Source of the DNA: Deferribacter desulfuricans SSM1
GTDB taxonomy: Bacteria; Chrysiogenota; Deferribacteres; Deferribacterales; Deferribacteraceae
Length of the DNA: 64,000 nucleotides
Assembly: GCF_000010985.1 (NCBI RefSeq)
Contig: NC_013940.1
Span: 186,001-250,000 of the forward strand
Direction: 5' to 3'
Shown here: piece by piece, positions 37,121-46,361 of the stretch
How the letters are laid out: each line of letters opens with the position of its first letter
Numbering within the stretch: the stretch's first letter is position 1
The notes under the pieces: generated by a model
The model's database searches: none
The model's input: only the letters and a program-made list of their open reading frames with translations
Told to the model about the DNA's origin: nothing
Program-made: the position numbers and the translations under genes

Positions 37121-37169
37121 TTAATTAACATATGCATATGCATAATGCTAATTTTCTTTAATACTAATT

Positions 37170-38132
37170 TTATATATTAGGTTCGTCTAATTTATTTTGT
37201 TCGGAGTTAATATCAAACAGATCATTAACTAAATCTTTTATTAATGATAAATTATCAGGATATAAAAATTTTAATTCTGGTAGTTGTATGTTATGTTTAC
37301 TTAAGTTTACTATAAAAGACTCGTATTTACTTATAATATTATCGTTATTTGTAAGCTGTAATAATTTATTTTTTGTAATATTATCATACGAATCATTCGC
37401 AAAATCTCTTTTCTTCAATCTTTTCATTTTTTTAAGCGAATCTACTATTTTTGTTTCAAGTTTATCTATTACATTATTATTTCCTACATAATTAAATACA
37501 TCTTTAAGTATATATAAAACAGATGCAAAAGCAGTCTGAGAAATTGTCTCATGATTATCATAAATGAATAAATCTAACTGTTGCTCTGAAACATTCAAAT
37601 GTTCTTTTAATAAATGTACTAATTGAAATTTACATAATTTTGTAAAATATATAAACATTGCAGCTAATGTTATATATTCATTTTTATTCCAATCTTGTTG
37701 TTCTGTAAATATTCTAGCAAAATGAATAGCATCAGGTAAACTAACAACTATATTTTCTAATTCAGAAAAATTCATTAATTTGTAAAAAAGTAACTCATTA
37801 TACTGATTTTTAGTCTTAAAATAACTTACTGTTTTATCCATTTCAATATCATCAAAAAATTCTATTACATTTGCTTTAGTATTTTTATTAATATTATTCA
37901 TAACATGTGTAACTAACTCAAATGTAAATTCATCATCATCCATGACTTCTTCAAAAGAATCACCAGAGCCAAATGTATCAGAAGAAATAAAAAACAAGTT
38001 TTTATCTAAATAATCTTTAATCTTATTATACATGTCTACATAACTGTTATCCCTTATGTTCATTTGAATTGGTTCAGTTGTTTTTATTTCAATTTTCGAA
38101 CTTAATGTTGTTATGTTATTTAAATCTTTCAT
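37170..38132 (-). CDS. Hypothetical protein
   Basis: The 320-residue, acidic, largely helical product has an Asp/Glu-rich stretch near residue 65 (SFEEVMDDDEFTFE). No signal, membrane or catalytic motif is seen. AGAGAGGTG lies seven bases before the start. It is the last of a minus-strand run that includes the VAH-repeat protein and the lytic transglycosylase. Function not assignable. Confidence 0.5.
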   Translation of the reverse strand: MKDLNNITTLSSKIEIKTTEPIQMNIRDNSYVDMYNKIKDYLDKNLFFISSDTFGSGDSFEEVMDDDEFTFELVTHVMNNINKNTKANVIEFFDDIEMDKTVSYFKTKNQYNELLFYKLMNFSELENIVVSLPDAIHFARIFTEQQDWNKNEYITLAAMFIYFTKLCKFQLVHLLKEHLNVSEQQLDLFIYDNHETISQTAFASVLYILKDVFNYVGNNNVIDKLETKIVDSLKKMKRLKKRDFANDSYDNITKNKLLQLTNNDNIISKYESFIVNLSKHNIQLPELKFLYPDNLSLIKDLVNDLFDINSEQNKLDEPNI

Positions 38133-38226
38133 ATTGCACCTCTCTTTAAAGTTTTTGTATTACTTTATATAAAATAGTATAGCTAATATAAGTTGCAATT
38201 TTTAGGGTAAAATAAAAATCTTAGAA

Positions 38227-39099
38227 TTAACAGAGTTTGGTTGTTAAAATATTATTTTTAATTTCTAAATCTAATTTTTTATAAAATTTAACCATGTTAA
38301 TATAATTTTTATTTAATGCATAATTATCATATTCTATTTTCATATTATTATTAAATTCTTCTATAAGCTTTAAATATTTTTCATTACTTAAATATTTATT
38401 CATAATTTTAACATCTGTAACTTTATCAGACTGTTGACCGATTAATCTTTCAAACTTTAATAGACCTACATACACATCAAATTCTTTAGCAGTATTTTTA
38501 TCATAACTTGTTTTTTCTTTATAGCTTAAAGTTAATATTTTTTTATACTTAAATATATATTCAGAATGATTCGCAATTAAATGAGCTAAAGTATAATCCT
38601 TTTTAAAAAGTTTAAGTTCTAAAAATTCTTTTTTACAAGGAATTATTTTATTATTTAATACTAAAGAATGAGCTACTGTCCAATTATCCTTATTTTTCAT
38701 TTTCAAAATTTTTTTATCAGTTGGAATCCACCCTCTTTCCGCTTGTTCATGAGCTACTGAGTCACCATATTTAGTTTTAAGTTTCAGTATTTTTATATCA
38801 TCTGTTCTCCAACCATATCGTGCTTGCAAATGCGCTACTGTCCACCCCTCTTTTTTATCTTTTAATGTTATTATTTCTATATCATTTGTTATCCAACCAT
38901 GTTTTGCTTGTTCATGGGCTACGGTCCAACCATTATCATCTGCTAACAACAGAATTTCTTTATCATTGGTAGTCCACCCTTTGTTTGCTTGTATGTGAGC
39001 TATAGTAAGATTTAAATAATTACCCTTTAATTTCAAAATATTTTTATCTTCAAAAAAATGCCTTTGCTTTATTTTTTCTAATGCTTCTTCAAATGTCAT
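38227..39099 (-). CDS. Ankyrin-like VAH-repeat protein
   Basis: The 290-residue product has about six tandem units of 31-34 residues. The consensus unit is G-W-T-V-A-H-x-Q-A-x2-G-W-x-T-x-D-x2-I-L-x-L-K, seen for example in WTVAHEQAKHGWITNDIEI and DSVAHEQAERGWIPTDKKI. It is ankyrin-like in length and in the T-x-A-H opening, but with Trp where ankyrins have His/Asn, so it is either a divergent ankyrin or a separate solenoid. The last unit (YTLAHLIANHSEYI) is degenerate and a helical tail follows. It is inferred to bind a protein partner. The small protein at 14005 has one unit of the same family. GGGG precedes the start. Confidence 0.7.
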   Translation of the reverse strand: MTFEEALEKIKQRHFFEDKNILKLKGNYLNLTIAHIQANKGWTTNDKEILLLADDNGWTVAHEQAKHGWITNDIEIITLKDKKEGWTVAHLQARYGWRTDDIKILKLKTKYGDSVAHEQAERGWIPTDKKILKMKNKDNWTVAHSLVLNNKIIPCKKEFLELKLFKKDYTLAHLIANHSEYIFKYKKILTLSYKEKTSYDKNTAKEFDVYVGLLKFERLIGQQSDKVTDVKIMNKYLSNEKYLKLIEEFNNNMKIEYDNYALNKNYINMVKFYKKLDLEIKNNILTTKLC

Positions 39100-39136
39100 A
39101 ATATACCCCTAAAAAACTTATACTAAAAACTATTTG

Positions 39137-40177
39137 TTACAATAAAGAAATCTCATTATTATTAATTAAAGCTGTATTTTGATGAGTTCTATCTATTTTT
39201 TTATAAGCTAAAACTGTAGTCTTTATGTAATTATATAAGTCTTTTATTGCTAAAACTCGTTTTACGTATTTACTGTTAATCTTATGATTTCTATGGTGAT
39301 AATAACCTACTGCTTTTTTTATATTATAATCAGTAGCTTCTAAATGTTTATGAAATATATCAAAAGCAACATCAAAAGCTTTTTGTTTATATAATAAATC
39401 ATAAACTGTATAATGATATTTATTTAAATAACGTTTATTATATAAATAATTAATTTGAAACATACCTATATCGATATTTTTTGTAAATTTAATTAGTTTA
39501 CTTAAAAAACTTTTAGCATATTGTTTATTATCAAAATTAAAAGCAATAGGATAATTTGTTTTTACAAATATTTTAGTACCACTAGAGATCTTAGAAAAAT
39601 AATGTATTAAACTATCAATTTTTTTTAAACTTTGTTTTTTTGAATGAGTACTTGTAAAATCTAATACAATTCTTTTATGTAATACTTTACCATTATTAAA
39701 ATGTACAGAATATTTAATGAGAAACTTTGAAATATAAGTTTGACCATGTTCTATACCTATTTTTAAACCTTTTAAATACGAAACAAAATTTTTATTAGAA
39801 GTTTTTCTTAACTTTATTCTATTAATATTAATTAAATTTTCATTTAAGTTAGATTCATGAAAACTTATGGAAGTTAATATAGATGCCACTTTATTAATAA
39901 AGGTATGATCGTAATTTTCATGAAATTTTTCTGATATTGCTTTATATATTAAGTAATTTAAATTATCAAACTTATTATATTTTCTTAATAGTGTCATATA
40001 TAATTCTTTATTATATTTTTCTTTAATTTCTATTTTATTCTCAGAGGACTTATGATGTTTTAATTTATCTATACTCTTTTTAGAAGTAAAAGCATGAGTA
40101 TTTGATACAGAAGGAAATAATAACATAATAGAAATAAAAGAAATTTTTGTCGTATCAAGAAATTTCTTTAATTCCAT
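39137..40177 (-). CDS. SLT-type lytic transglycosylase with inserted domain
   Basis: The 346-residue, probably exported product (hydrophobic segment at about 10-27, then THAF) is a peptidoglycan-cutting enzyme. The catalytic Glu is 108 in SISFHESNLNEN. The second SLT motif, IDIGMFQINY (about 236-244), lies about 125 residues later instead of the usual 20-30. The third motif is AVGYYHHRN. The insert contains a segment also present in the 62318 protein, so the two are paralogues sharing the insertion. Such enzymes open the wall for conjugation or secretion machines. The start has no good ribosome-binding site. Confidence 0.75.
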   Translation of the reverse strand: MELKKFLDTTKISFISIMLLFPSVSNTHAFTSKKSIDKLKHHKSSENKIEIKEKYNKELYMTLLRKYNKFDNLNYLIYKAISEKFHENYDHTFINKVASILTSISFHESNLNENLININRIKLRKTSNKNFVSYLKGLKIGIEHGQTYISKFLIKYSVHFNNGKVLHKRIVLDFTSTHSKKQSLKKIDSLIHYFSKISSGTKIFVKTNYPIAFNFDNKQYAKSFLSKLIKFTKNIDIGMFQINYLYNKRYLNKYHYTVYDLLYKQKAFDVAFDIFHKHLEATDYNIKKAVGYYHHRNHKINSKYVKRVLAIKDLYNYIKTTVLAYKKIDRTHQNTALINNNEISLL

Positions 40178-40225
40178 ATGATTTAAACTTCTATCTGTTT
40201 TATTATATTTCTATTAACAAAAATA

Positions 40226-40248
40226 GAGAGCAGAAAAACTCTGCTCCC
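40226..40248 (-). terminator. Terminator of the SSB-like gene
   Basis: GAGCAGA (40228-40234) pairs with TCTGCTC (40240-40246). In the minus direction it is followed by a U-rich tract. It lies about 45 bases after the stop at 40293. Confidence 0.75.
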
Positions 40249-40292
40249 TACCCTATTCTATTTAATATTAAATAGTAAACTTTAAAGTAGTT

Positions 40293-41092
40293 TTAAAATG
40301 GTAATGGTTGAAAATCATCATCAATAGAATCGTCAATATCACTTTGAATTTGAATTTCTTCGCCTAAATCTTCATCTACAGAATCTTCAACTAATTCATC
40401 TGTTTCATCAGCTGGTTGATCAAGAACCTGTGATTGTTGCTGATCAAGTTCTTTCTCAAATTTTTTCTCTGGAATAACACTTGTTACAGTTACATCACCA
40501 ACTGTTTGAACCAATGCAAAAATATCATCTTTAGGCATAGTATAAACATTATTATCACCTTCAATCAAAGGAATATATTTACCTTCTTTATTTTGTAATA
40601 TAGCTACATTTGTTAAAACATAAGATTTAGCTTGTTCTGAATAAACCCTAATTTTACCTATATAAAGAGGTATTCTTACCTGTATACCTTGTTTAGTATT
40701 AATATTAATTGCATTTTCTTTATTAGATGTATCCACTTTTGTTAAAATAGTAAAATCCGGATTTAAACGAATTTTGCCTTTAGTGTACGTCGCAAGAGCT
40801 AACAATCTTGGTTTAGATTCATCAATATGAACAAAACCTTTCATATTATACATCCATGTAACCATCTTTTCGCCATTGTTATAAGCTATACGGGCTTTAT
40901 TATCAAACTTCATATATTTTTTACCTGATTCGTTTGTTACCCATTCAGCAGTCCCAGTTTTTAAAAATTTCCAATCATAACCACCTGTTTCTTTATTATA
41001 AAGAGGAACTTTGGTATACACTAAATAATTATCAGGATTATTTCTGTCTGGATATAGTCTTATTAAAACATTATAACTTTTAACAGTTTTAT
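40293..41092 (-). pseudogene. SSB-like acidic-tail protein, C-terminal fragment, split by IS copy 3
   Basis: Encodes about 266 residues of a soluble, beta-rich protein (SYNVLIRLYPDR, YLVYTKVPLY, VRIPLYIGKIRVY, YVLTNVAIL), followed by a Gln/Glu/Asp-rich tail that ends in SIDDDFQPLPF. Acidic tails ending in (I/L)PF are the protein-docking hallmark of single-stranded-DNA-binding proteins, so an SSB-like role is inferred; the OB-fold itself is not proven. Joined with 42939-43089 the frame gives 316 residues, with the junction reading YVNLSFKNKTVKSYN. A GTG in the IS end could give a fragment starting MSCGWWRDK that lacks the first 52 residues. Confidence 0.6.
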
Positions 41093-41120
41093 CCCTCCAC
41101 CACCCACAAGACACATTCTT

Positions 41121-41546
41121 TTAGGTAGGTGATGTAGTGGGTGTCTTCTGGGTTTCAATATATTGTTTGATAACCTCAAGCGGAGCTCCACCACAGGAAC
41201 CTGCAAAATAGCTTGGAGACCATAAAGCGTTTTTCCAGTAATACTGCCTTAATTCAGGATGGATTTGTTTTAGCTTTCTGGAAGAAACACCTTTTAGCGA
41301 ATTTACCAGTTTTGAGACTGCCACCTTTGGCGGATAGTTTACAAGCAAATGGACATGGTCGCTTTCTCCATTTAATTCTATCAGTTCTGCCTCAAAATCT
41401 TGACAGACTTTGGCGAAGATTTCCTTTAAGGTTTCTAAGTGTTTCTTTTGAAATACGCTCTTTCTGTATTTAGTTACAAAGACCAAATGCACATGCAGAA
41501 GAAAAACACAATGCCTACCAGTTCTAATTTTACTTGACTTTTCCAT
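41121..41546 (-). CDS. tnpA: TnpA HUH transposase, copy 3
   Basis: Identical protein to the 9503-9928 TnpA, catalytic residues intact. Confidence 0.97.
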   Translation of the reverse strand: MEKSSKIRTGRHCVFLLHVHLVFVTKYRKSVFQKKHLETLKEIFAKVCQDFEAELIELNGESDHVHLLVNYPPKVAVSKLVNSLKGVSSRKLKQIHPELRQYYWKNALWSPSYFAGSCGGAPLEVIKQYIETQKTPTTSPT

Positions 41547-41568
41547 AGACCAATACTATAATATAACA

Positions 41569-42900
41569 ATGATTACATGTCAAGCCTTTAAATTTAAACT
41601 CAAGACCAATGAAGAGTTAGAAAACAAGTTCGCCCAATTTGCCGGCTCTTGTAGGTTTGTATGGAATAAAGCTATTGCTTTAATAAAACAAAAGCTTGAT
41701 ATAAAAAAGGTAGATAAAATCATCAATATCCACTTGCCACAATATTACAAAAATACTGCTACTATACCTACCTATAACGAAATGGCGGGAATGCTTAAAT
41801 TATGGAAACAATCCGAAGAATACGCTTTCTTAAAAGAAGCACATTCTCAAATTCTACAACAAACCTTAAAGGATTTATACAAAGCCATAGACAGTGCTTT
41901 TACCAAAGGCAATGGTATATCTTTTCCAGACTTCAGGAAGAAAGGTAAATCGCCAGACAGCTTTAGATATCCTCAAGGCTTTAAGATAAATAACAATAGA
42001 ATATTTTTACCTAAAATAGGATGGGTTAGGTTTTATAAATCAAGAAACATAGTTGGCAAACCAAAGAATGTAACAGTTAAAAGATACGCCGATGGCTGGT
42101 ATATAAGCGTAGTTACCGAAAAAGACACATCAATTAAAGAAAATCTATCCAACCCCGTGGGTATAGATGTAGGTGTAAAAAAGATAATCACACTATCCAA
42201 CGGTTGTTACTTCGAGCCTCTTGATTTAAGTAAATATGAGAAAAAACTAATCAAACTCCAAAGGCAACTCTCGAGAAAACAACACCCTACCAAAAAAGGA
42301 GATAAGACACCGTTTTCTAATAATTACAAAAAACACCAAAGAAAAATAGCAAAGATGTGGCTTAAGATAGCAAATGTGAGAAACGATTACCTACATAAAA
42401 TAACAACAGCCATAGCCAAAAAACACGGCTTTGTGGCTGTAGAGAATTTAAAGGTTAAGAACCTAACCAAATCTGCAAAAGGCACAAAAGACAGCCCCGG
42501 ACGTAATGTAAAAGCTAAATCAGGCTTAAACAGAAGCATTCTTTCTCGAGCGTGGGGTAGGTTCTTTGAACTGCTTGAGTATAAACTCCAGAGAAATGGG
42601 GGGAAACTGGTTAGAGTTGACGCTAAAAACACCTCTATAACCTGTCCTCTATGTGATTACACTAATAAGGAAAACCGCAAAAACCAAGCGGTATTTGTAT
42701 GCAAAAAGTGTGGTTTTACGTCTAATGCTGATTTGGTAGGTGCGATAAATGTTTTAATGAGAGCGATGAGGAAGGAAAACCTTATAACCCTACCGCAGGG
42801 CTTGCGGGAAGTCACGCCTGTGGAGTATGCCAGAGAGTATACGCTGAAGCAGGAACCAGCGGGAAACCGTGAGGGATTACCGCTTCCATCGATAGCGTAG
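41569..42900 (+). CDS. tnpB: TnpB RNA-guided nuclease, copy 3
   Basis: Identical protein to the 9951-11282 TnpB, complete RuvC triad and zinc finger. The flank after its right end starts TTTTAAAAGATAGATT and would provide its guide. Confidence 0.97.
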   Translation: MITCQAFKFKLKTNEELENKFAQFAGSCRFVWNKAIALIKQKLDIKKVDKIINIHLPQYYKNTATIPTYNEMAGMLKLWKQSEEYAFLKEAHSQILQQTLKDLYKAIDSAFTKGNGISFPDFRKKGKSPDSFRYPQGFKINNNRIFLPKIGWVRFYKSRNIVGKPKNVTVKRYADGWYISVVTEKDTSIKENLSNPVGIDVGVKKIITLSNGCYFEPLDLSKYEKKLIKLQRQLSRKQHPTKKGDKTPFSNNYKKHQRKIAKMWLKIANVRNDYLHKITTAIAKKHGFVAVENLKVKNLTKSAKGTKDSPGRNVKAKSGLNRSILSRAWGRFFELLEYKLQRNGGKLVRVDAKNTSITCPLCDYTNKENRKNQAVFVCKKCGFTSNADLVGAINVLMRAMRKENLITLPQGLREVTPVEYAREYTLKQEPAGNREGLPLPSIA

Positions 42901-42938
42901 ATGGGAATCCTCTTCCTTTAGGGAGAGGAGGAAGTCAA

Positions 42939-43089
42939 TTTTAAAAGATAGATTTACGTATCCTTTACCAATATACTTATAAGGATGTTCAACTTCATTA
43001 TTATCAATTTCTTTGATAATATGAAACATACCTACAGGATCACTATTTTTTGACTCTGGTTTTTTTGGTTCAAATGTCTTCTGTTCCAT
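42939..43089 (-). pseudogene. SSB-like protein, N-terminal fragment (upstream of IS copy 3)
   Basis: Encodes the first 50 residues (MEQKTFEPKKPESK, then MFHIIKEIDNNEVEHPYKYIG). The start at 43089 is supported by GGAGGTG eight bases upstream; an ATG at 43104 overlaps that site. It ends at the element and continues as 40293-41092 after conceptual removal (151 + 800 bases, 317 codons). Confidence 0.75.
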
Positions 43090-43275
43090 AGTTAACACCT
43101 CCATTAAGTTATTAATTTACATTGTTAAACTATTTAAATAGCTTAATTTAATAATATAAGGTTCAATTTAATTATTATATTATTAACCTTATATTATGTC
43201 TTAATAATAATAATATATCAAATTAATACAAATAAAATAAGTAAAAATTTTAATTAAAATATTATTAAAAAAAGA

Positions 43276-43304
43276 TTGACAATCTATATAATTTTAAATA
43301 TAAT
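43276..43304 (+). promoter_or_regulatory. Consensus promoter of the YdjM-like gene
   Basis: TTGACA (43276-43281), 17 bases, TATAAT (43299-43304): perfect sigma-70 consensus about 30 bases before the start codon. Confidence 0.85.
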
Positions 43305-43334
43305 AAATAAAAAATAAATTAATAGAGGTGGTTT

Positions 43335-44183
43335 ATGGAAAAAAGAACACATACATTTGTTAATTTTGGTGTAACATATTTATTAAGTGGAAGTATTTTT
43401 CCTGCACTTATATCTACTACAGCTTCTAGAATATTAGATGATTTAGATGTAAAAGTTTCTAATGGTTTAAGTGATAATACAAAATCTTATTTCAGTATTC
43501 ACAGATTTTCTCACGTATTTTTTTGGTATTTTGTATTTTTGATATTTTTCATATACCCAAAAAGCTTTTTTAACTTTTTTCCTTTTTTATTAAATTCATT
43601 TGACTTTATAGGTAACTTAATAAAAAGTTTAGATAACTTCTTTACTCATTTACCTATTATAAATAAATTATATTGGAAATTATATTATTTAGATAAACGT
43701 TGGTTTGTTACTAATTTTTTTATTAAAGACATTCATATTAATTATTCAGCAGCTGGATTTTTATCAATTTTAATGTTTTTATACGCAATAAAAGGATTTT
43801 CCTTAAAAACAACAATAAAATGGACAATAAGAAAAACATTATTTGTACTTTCAAGTGGTTTTATTAGTATTGCTTTGTTTTTTAAACTGTTTTCTGTAAC
43901 TATTGATTCTTTAGGGCATCATTTGGTCTACAATATTTACACCAATAGTAATTTAGTTAGAAATTTTTTCAACACTTATACTATTCTTTTCTTCTTTATA
44001 TTCGGAATAATATTACATATAACTTTAGATATGTTAACTCCATTAGGTATCCCTTGCTTAATAAAACGTAGAAATATTAGTTTTGTACATAATTCTGTAT
44101 TATCTAAAAAAATCGAGTTAGGATTAATAATTGTTGGGTTGTTAACAACAGGTATTAGTCTATATATAATTTTTAAAACCTGA
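43335..44183 (+). CDS. YdjM-like membrane-bound metal-dependent hydrolase
   Basis: The 282-residue integral membrane protein has about five or six hydrophobic helices. It has the His/Asp pattern of the YdjM/DUF457 family: KRTHTFVNFG at the start, a region LDDLDVK then HRFSHVFFWYF, and the diagnostic LHITLDMLTPLGI near the end. Family members are thought to be membrane hydrolases. AGAGGTGG precedes the start. It lies 50 bases before the unknown gene 44234, which may share its transcript. The physiological substrate is unknown. Confidence 0.75.
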   Translation: MEKRTHTFVNFGVTYLLSGSIFPALISTTASRILDDLDVKVSNGLSDNTKSYFSIHRFSHVFFWYFVFLIFFIYPKSFFNFFPFLLNSFDFIGNLIKSLDNFFTHLPIINKLYWKLYYLDKRWFVTNFFIKDIHINYSAAGFLSILMFLYAIKGFSLKTTIKWTIRKTLFVLSSGFISIALFFKLFSVTIDSLGHHLVYNIYTNSNLVRNFFNTYTILFFFIFGIILHITLDMLTPLGIPCLIKRRNISFVHNSVLSKKIELGLIIVGLLTTGISLYIIFKT

Positions 44184-44233
44184 TAATTAATTTGTTATAT
44201 TAAAATAAAAGAAATAATATTATAGTTTAAAAG

Positions 44234-45193
44234 ATGAATACAAACATAATAAATTTATATGAAAAGCTAAACCGATTATTGTTAAATATTGATCAATTAC
44301 TTACTATAAAAGAATATAAATCTGATATTTATTTAAACTTTATAAAAAATAATACTTCTAAAATTTGGAAAGTTTTTTTTGAAAATATTACTACTAAGAA
44401 CTCTTATGAAACATATTTAGAATTCCTGGAAAATAATGAAAATTTCCATAATATTTTACATAATAATTTACAGTATAGATTTAATGTTATTTCTGGTAAA
44501 CAAACTTATTTTATAGATATAACAAATACATTCTTACTACTTTACTTTTACAACAATTATTCTTTAAATGATTTAATAGAAAGACCAATACTGATAGAAA
44601 AAAATCTAAATTACATGTTGGAAAATATTCCTTACTATGTTTATAGTTATAGTATGGAACACTTTTTTCCAAATTTTTTTAGTCCAGTAATAATAACAAT
44701 TAAACATAAAAACGCTTTCTTTGAACTGCCTTTTATAGATAAACAAACCAAAGATTTTTTAAGTAAAATATATTCAGATATATTTCAAAAAGTTTTATTG
44801 AATAATCAATTAGTTGAACAACTAAAAAGTACATTAGATTTTATTAATGAATCTTATAATTTACAAGTTCTTTTACCTAATTTAAACAATATAAATTATT
44901 TTGATTTTAAAGATAATAAAATAATTTACTATATAAATGACCAAGAAGCATTTTTAATTTCAGATAATAAAATAACAATATCAGAAACTTTTGCAAAAAT
45001 CAGACCTACTCTAACATATTTGGATTTTTTAAATGCCAGTCTAGCATTACAAAACAACAAACAAATTATTTATTTTTGTACGAATATACTTATATATGAA
45101 AAACTAAAATATATCTTTGAAAAAGAAACTATTTCCTTGGAACAAATATCACATAATTATTTCATATCAATTTTAGATAAAATTTTTATTTAA
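44234..45193 (+). CDS. Hypothetical protein
   Basis: The 319-residue product is rich in Asn, Ile, Leu and Tyr, with no signal or membrane segment. A segment ENIPYYVYSYS is weakly similar to NTIPYYVYTYC in the 32517 protein; I do not put weight on this. Its 3' end overlaps the convergent EAL gene by eight bases. Function unknown. Confidence 0.5.
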   Translation: MNTNIINLYEKLNRLLLNIDQLLTIKEYKSDIYLNFIKNNTSKIWKVFFENITTKNSYETYLEFLENNENFHNILHNNLQYRFNVISGKQTYFIDITNTFLLLYFYNNYSLNDLIERPILIEKNLNYMLENIPYYVYSYSMEHFFPNFFSPVIITIKHKNAFFELPFIDKQTKDFLSKIYSDIFQKVLLNNQLVEQLKSTLDFINESYNLQVLLPNLNNINYFDFKDNKIIYYINDQEAFLISDNKITISETFAKIRPTLTYLDFLNASLALQNNKQIIYFCTNILIYEKLKYIFEKETISLEQISHNYFISILDKIFI

Positions 45194-46361
45194 TATATTT
45201 TTGAAATATTTTTTCTGGATAATGGTAATAATATCCTTGAAAATAAGTATCAATATTATAGTTTTTATTAATCAAAAGTAAATTATCCATCATTTCTTGA
45301 TTTTCTATACCTTCAAAAATTAATTTGGCTTTAGTAGACTGTGCTAATTGACAAAAATGATTAAAAAGACTTTTTAAATATAAATTATTATGATCTAAAG
45401 TTAAAGATTGAACTAAATGCTTATCTATTTTAATTATATCAGGTTTAAGATCATTTATAATATTATAATTAAAAAAACCATTTCCAAAATCATCTAAAGC
45501 AATTAAGAAATCCAAATCTTTTCTTAGATTTGACACTTCTTTAATTATTTGATTATTAATTGTTTCGTATTCAACAAATTCTAAAACCAATTTTAAATTA
45601 GATTTTTTCCGTTCTATAAAATCTATAACATAAGCTAACAAATTAGAAATAATGTTTATATTTTTTGCTAAAAAATTTCTAGGAAATATATTAATATGCA
45701 AATACTTAAGACCAGGACATTGATTAATCAAGTTATCTAAATTCTCAAAAAGATAGCTCGCAACTAACTTAGTTACTTTTCTATCAAAATCAAATAGAAT
45801 TGAGTTACCTATTTCACGTATATCTTTGAAAAATTGACCTTTGTAATTATTAGGAATATCTAAAGATGATAAAAATTCTATACCTATTACATCTAAGTTT
45901 TTTAACAACATATCTTCTGAAAAATTTAATTTATAAATATATTGTTTGTTTAAAATCATATCTTTTGTCATATACAACGAACGTATTAAATTATATTGTA
46001 ATATACTTCTAATGTAATGCCAATTATTAGATGCTTGTACATTATTAAGTAAATTTAAATAATAGTCAGTATTATTTATAACTACTGGAGTTAAAAATAT
46101 ACTATAATTTTTTGTTTCTAATAAAACTTTATCAAATATTTCGTTAAAATGAACAAAATAATCATAATTGTTTTGATATTTTAAAACACATAAACTGTTA
46201 TAGTTCGTAGCAGTATTCTTAATAGGATAAATTTCATAAACAAAATTTTTAAATAAATTATAATTTTCTATTAAATAGAAATAAGGAATATCAGAAATAA
46301 AATTAAAATATATATGATCTAAATCAGTAATAGGTTTATCCACAGTTGTATTTATAACCAT
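45186..46361 (-). CDS. EAL-domain cyclic di-GMP phosphodiesterase
   Basis: The 391-residue product has an EAL domain over about residues 170-391 with most catalytic positions visible: Glu in GIEFLSS (EAL position), Asn in INIFPRNF, Glu in LEFVEYE, Asp-Asp in ALDDFGNG, Lys in IIKIDK, Glu in FEGIEN and Gln in YFQGYY. It should degrade cyclic di-GMP and oppose the two GGDEF proteins. The N-terminal half is unrecognised and has no membrane helix. AGAGG lies just before the start. A perfect DnaA-box sequence (46336-46344) occurs inside its first codons. Confidence 0.88.
   Translation of the reverse strand: MVINTTVDKPITDLDHIYFNFISDIPYFYLIENYNLFKNFVYEIYPIKNTATNYNSLCVLKYQNNYDYFVHFNEIFDKVLLETKNYSIFLTPVVINNTDYYLNLLNNVQASNNWHYIRSILQYNLIRSLYMTKDMILNKQYIYKLNFSEDMLLKNLDVIGIEFLSSLDIPNNYKGQFFKDIREIGNSILFDFDRKVTKLVASYLFENLDNLINQCPGLKYLHINIFPRNFLAKNINIISNLLAYVIDFIERKKSNLKLVLEFVEYETINNQIIKEVSNLRKDLDFLIALDDFGNGFFNYNIINDLKPDIIKIDKHLVQSLTLDHNNLYLKSLFNHFCQLAQSTKAKLIFEGIENQEMMDNLLLINKNYNIDTYFQGYYYHYPEKIFQKYIK

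Larger units (their letters stand above)
41093..42938. mobile_element. IS200/IS605-type element, copy 3 (1846 bp)
   Basis: Same length, ends and orientation as the other two copies, inserted after TTTTAT, no target duplication. It splits the SSB-like gene. The three copies appear to be the same sequence, which implies recent movement. Confidence 0.95.

Noticed and set aside
37129-37146. CATATGCATATGCAT-like run after the topoisomerase A gene
   Set aside because: Short simple repeat next to a terminator; no pairing pattern like that of the origin boxes.
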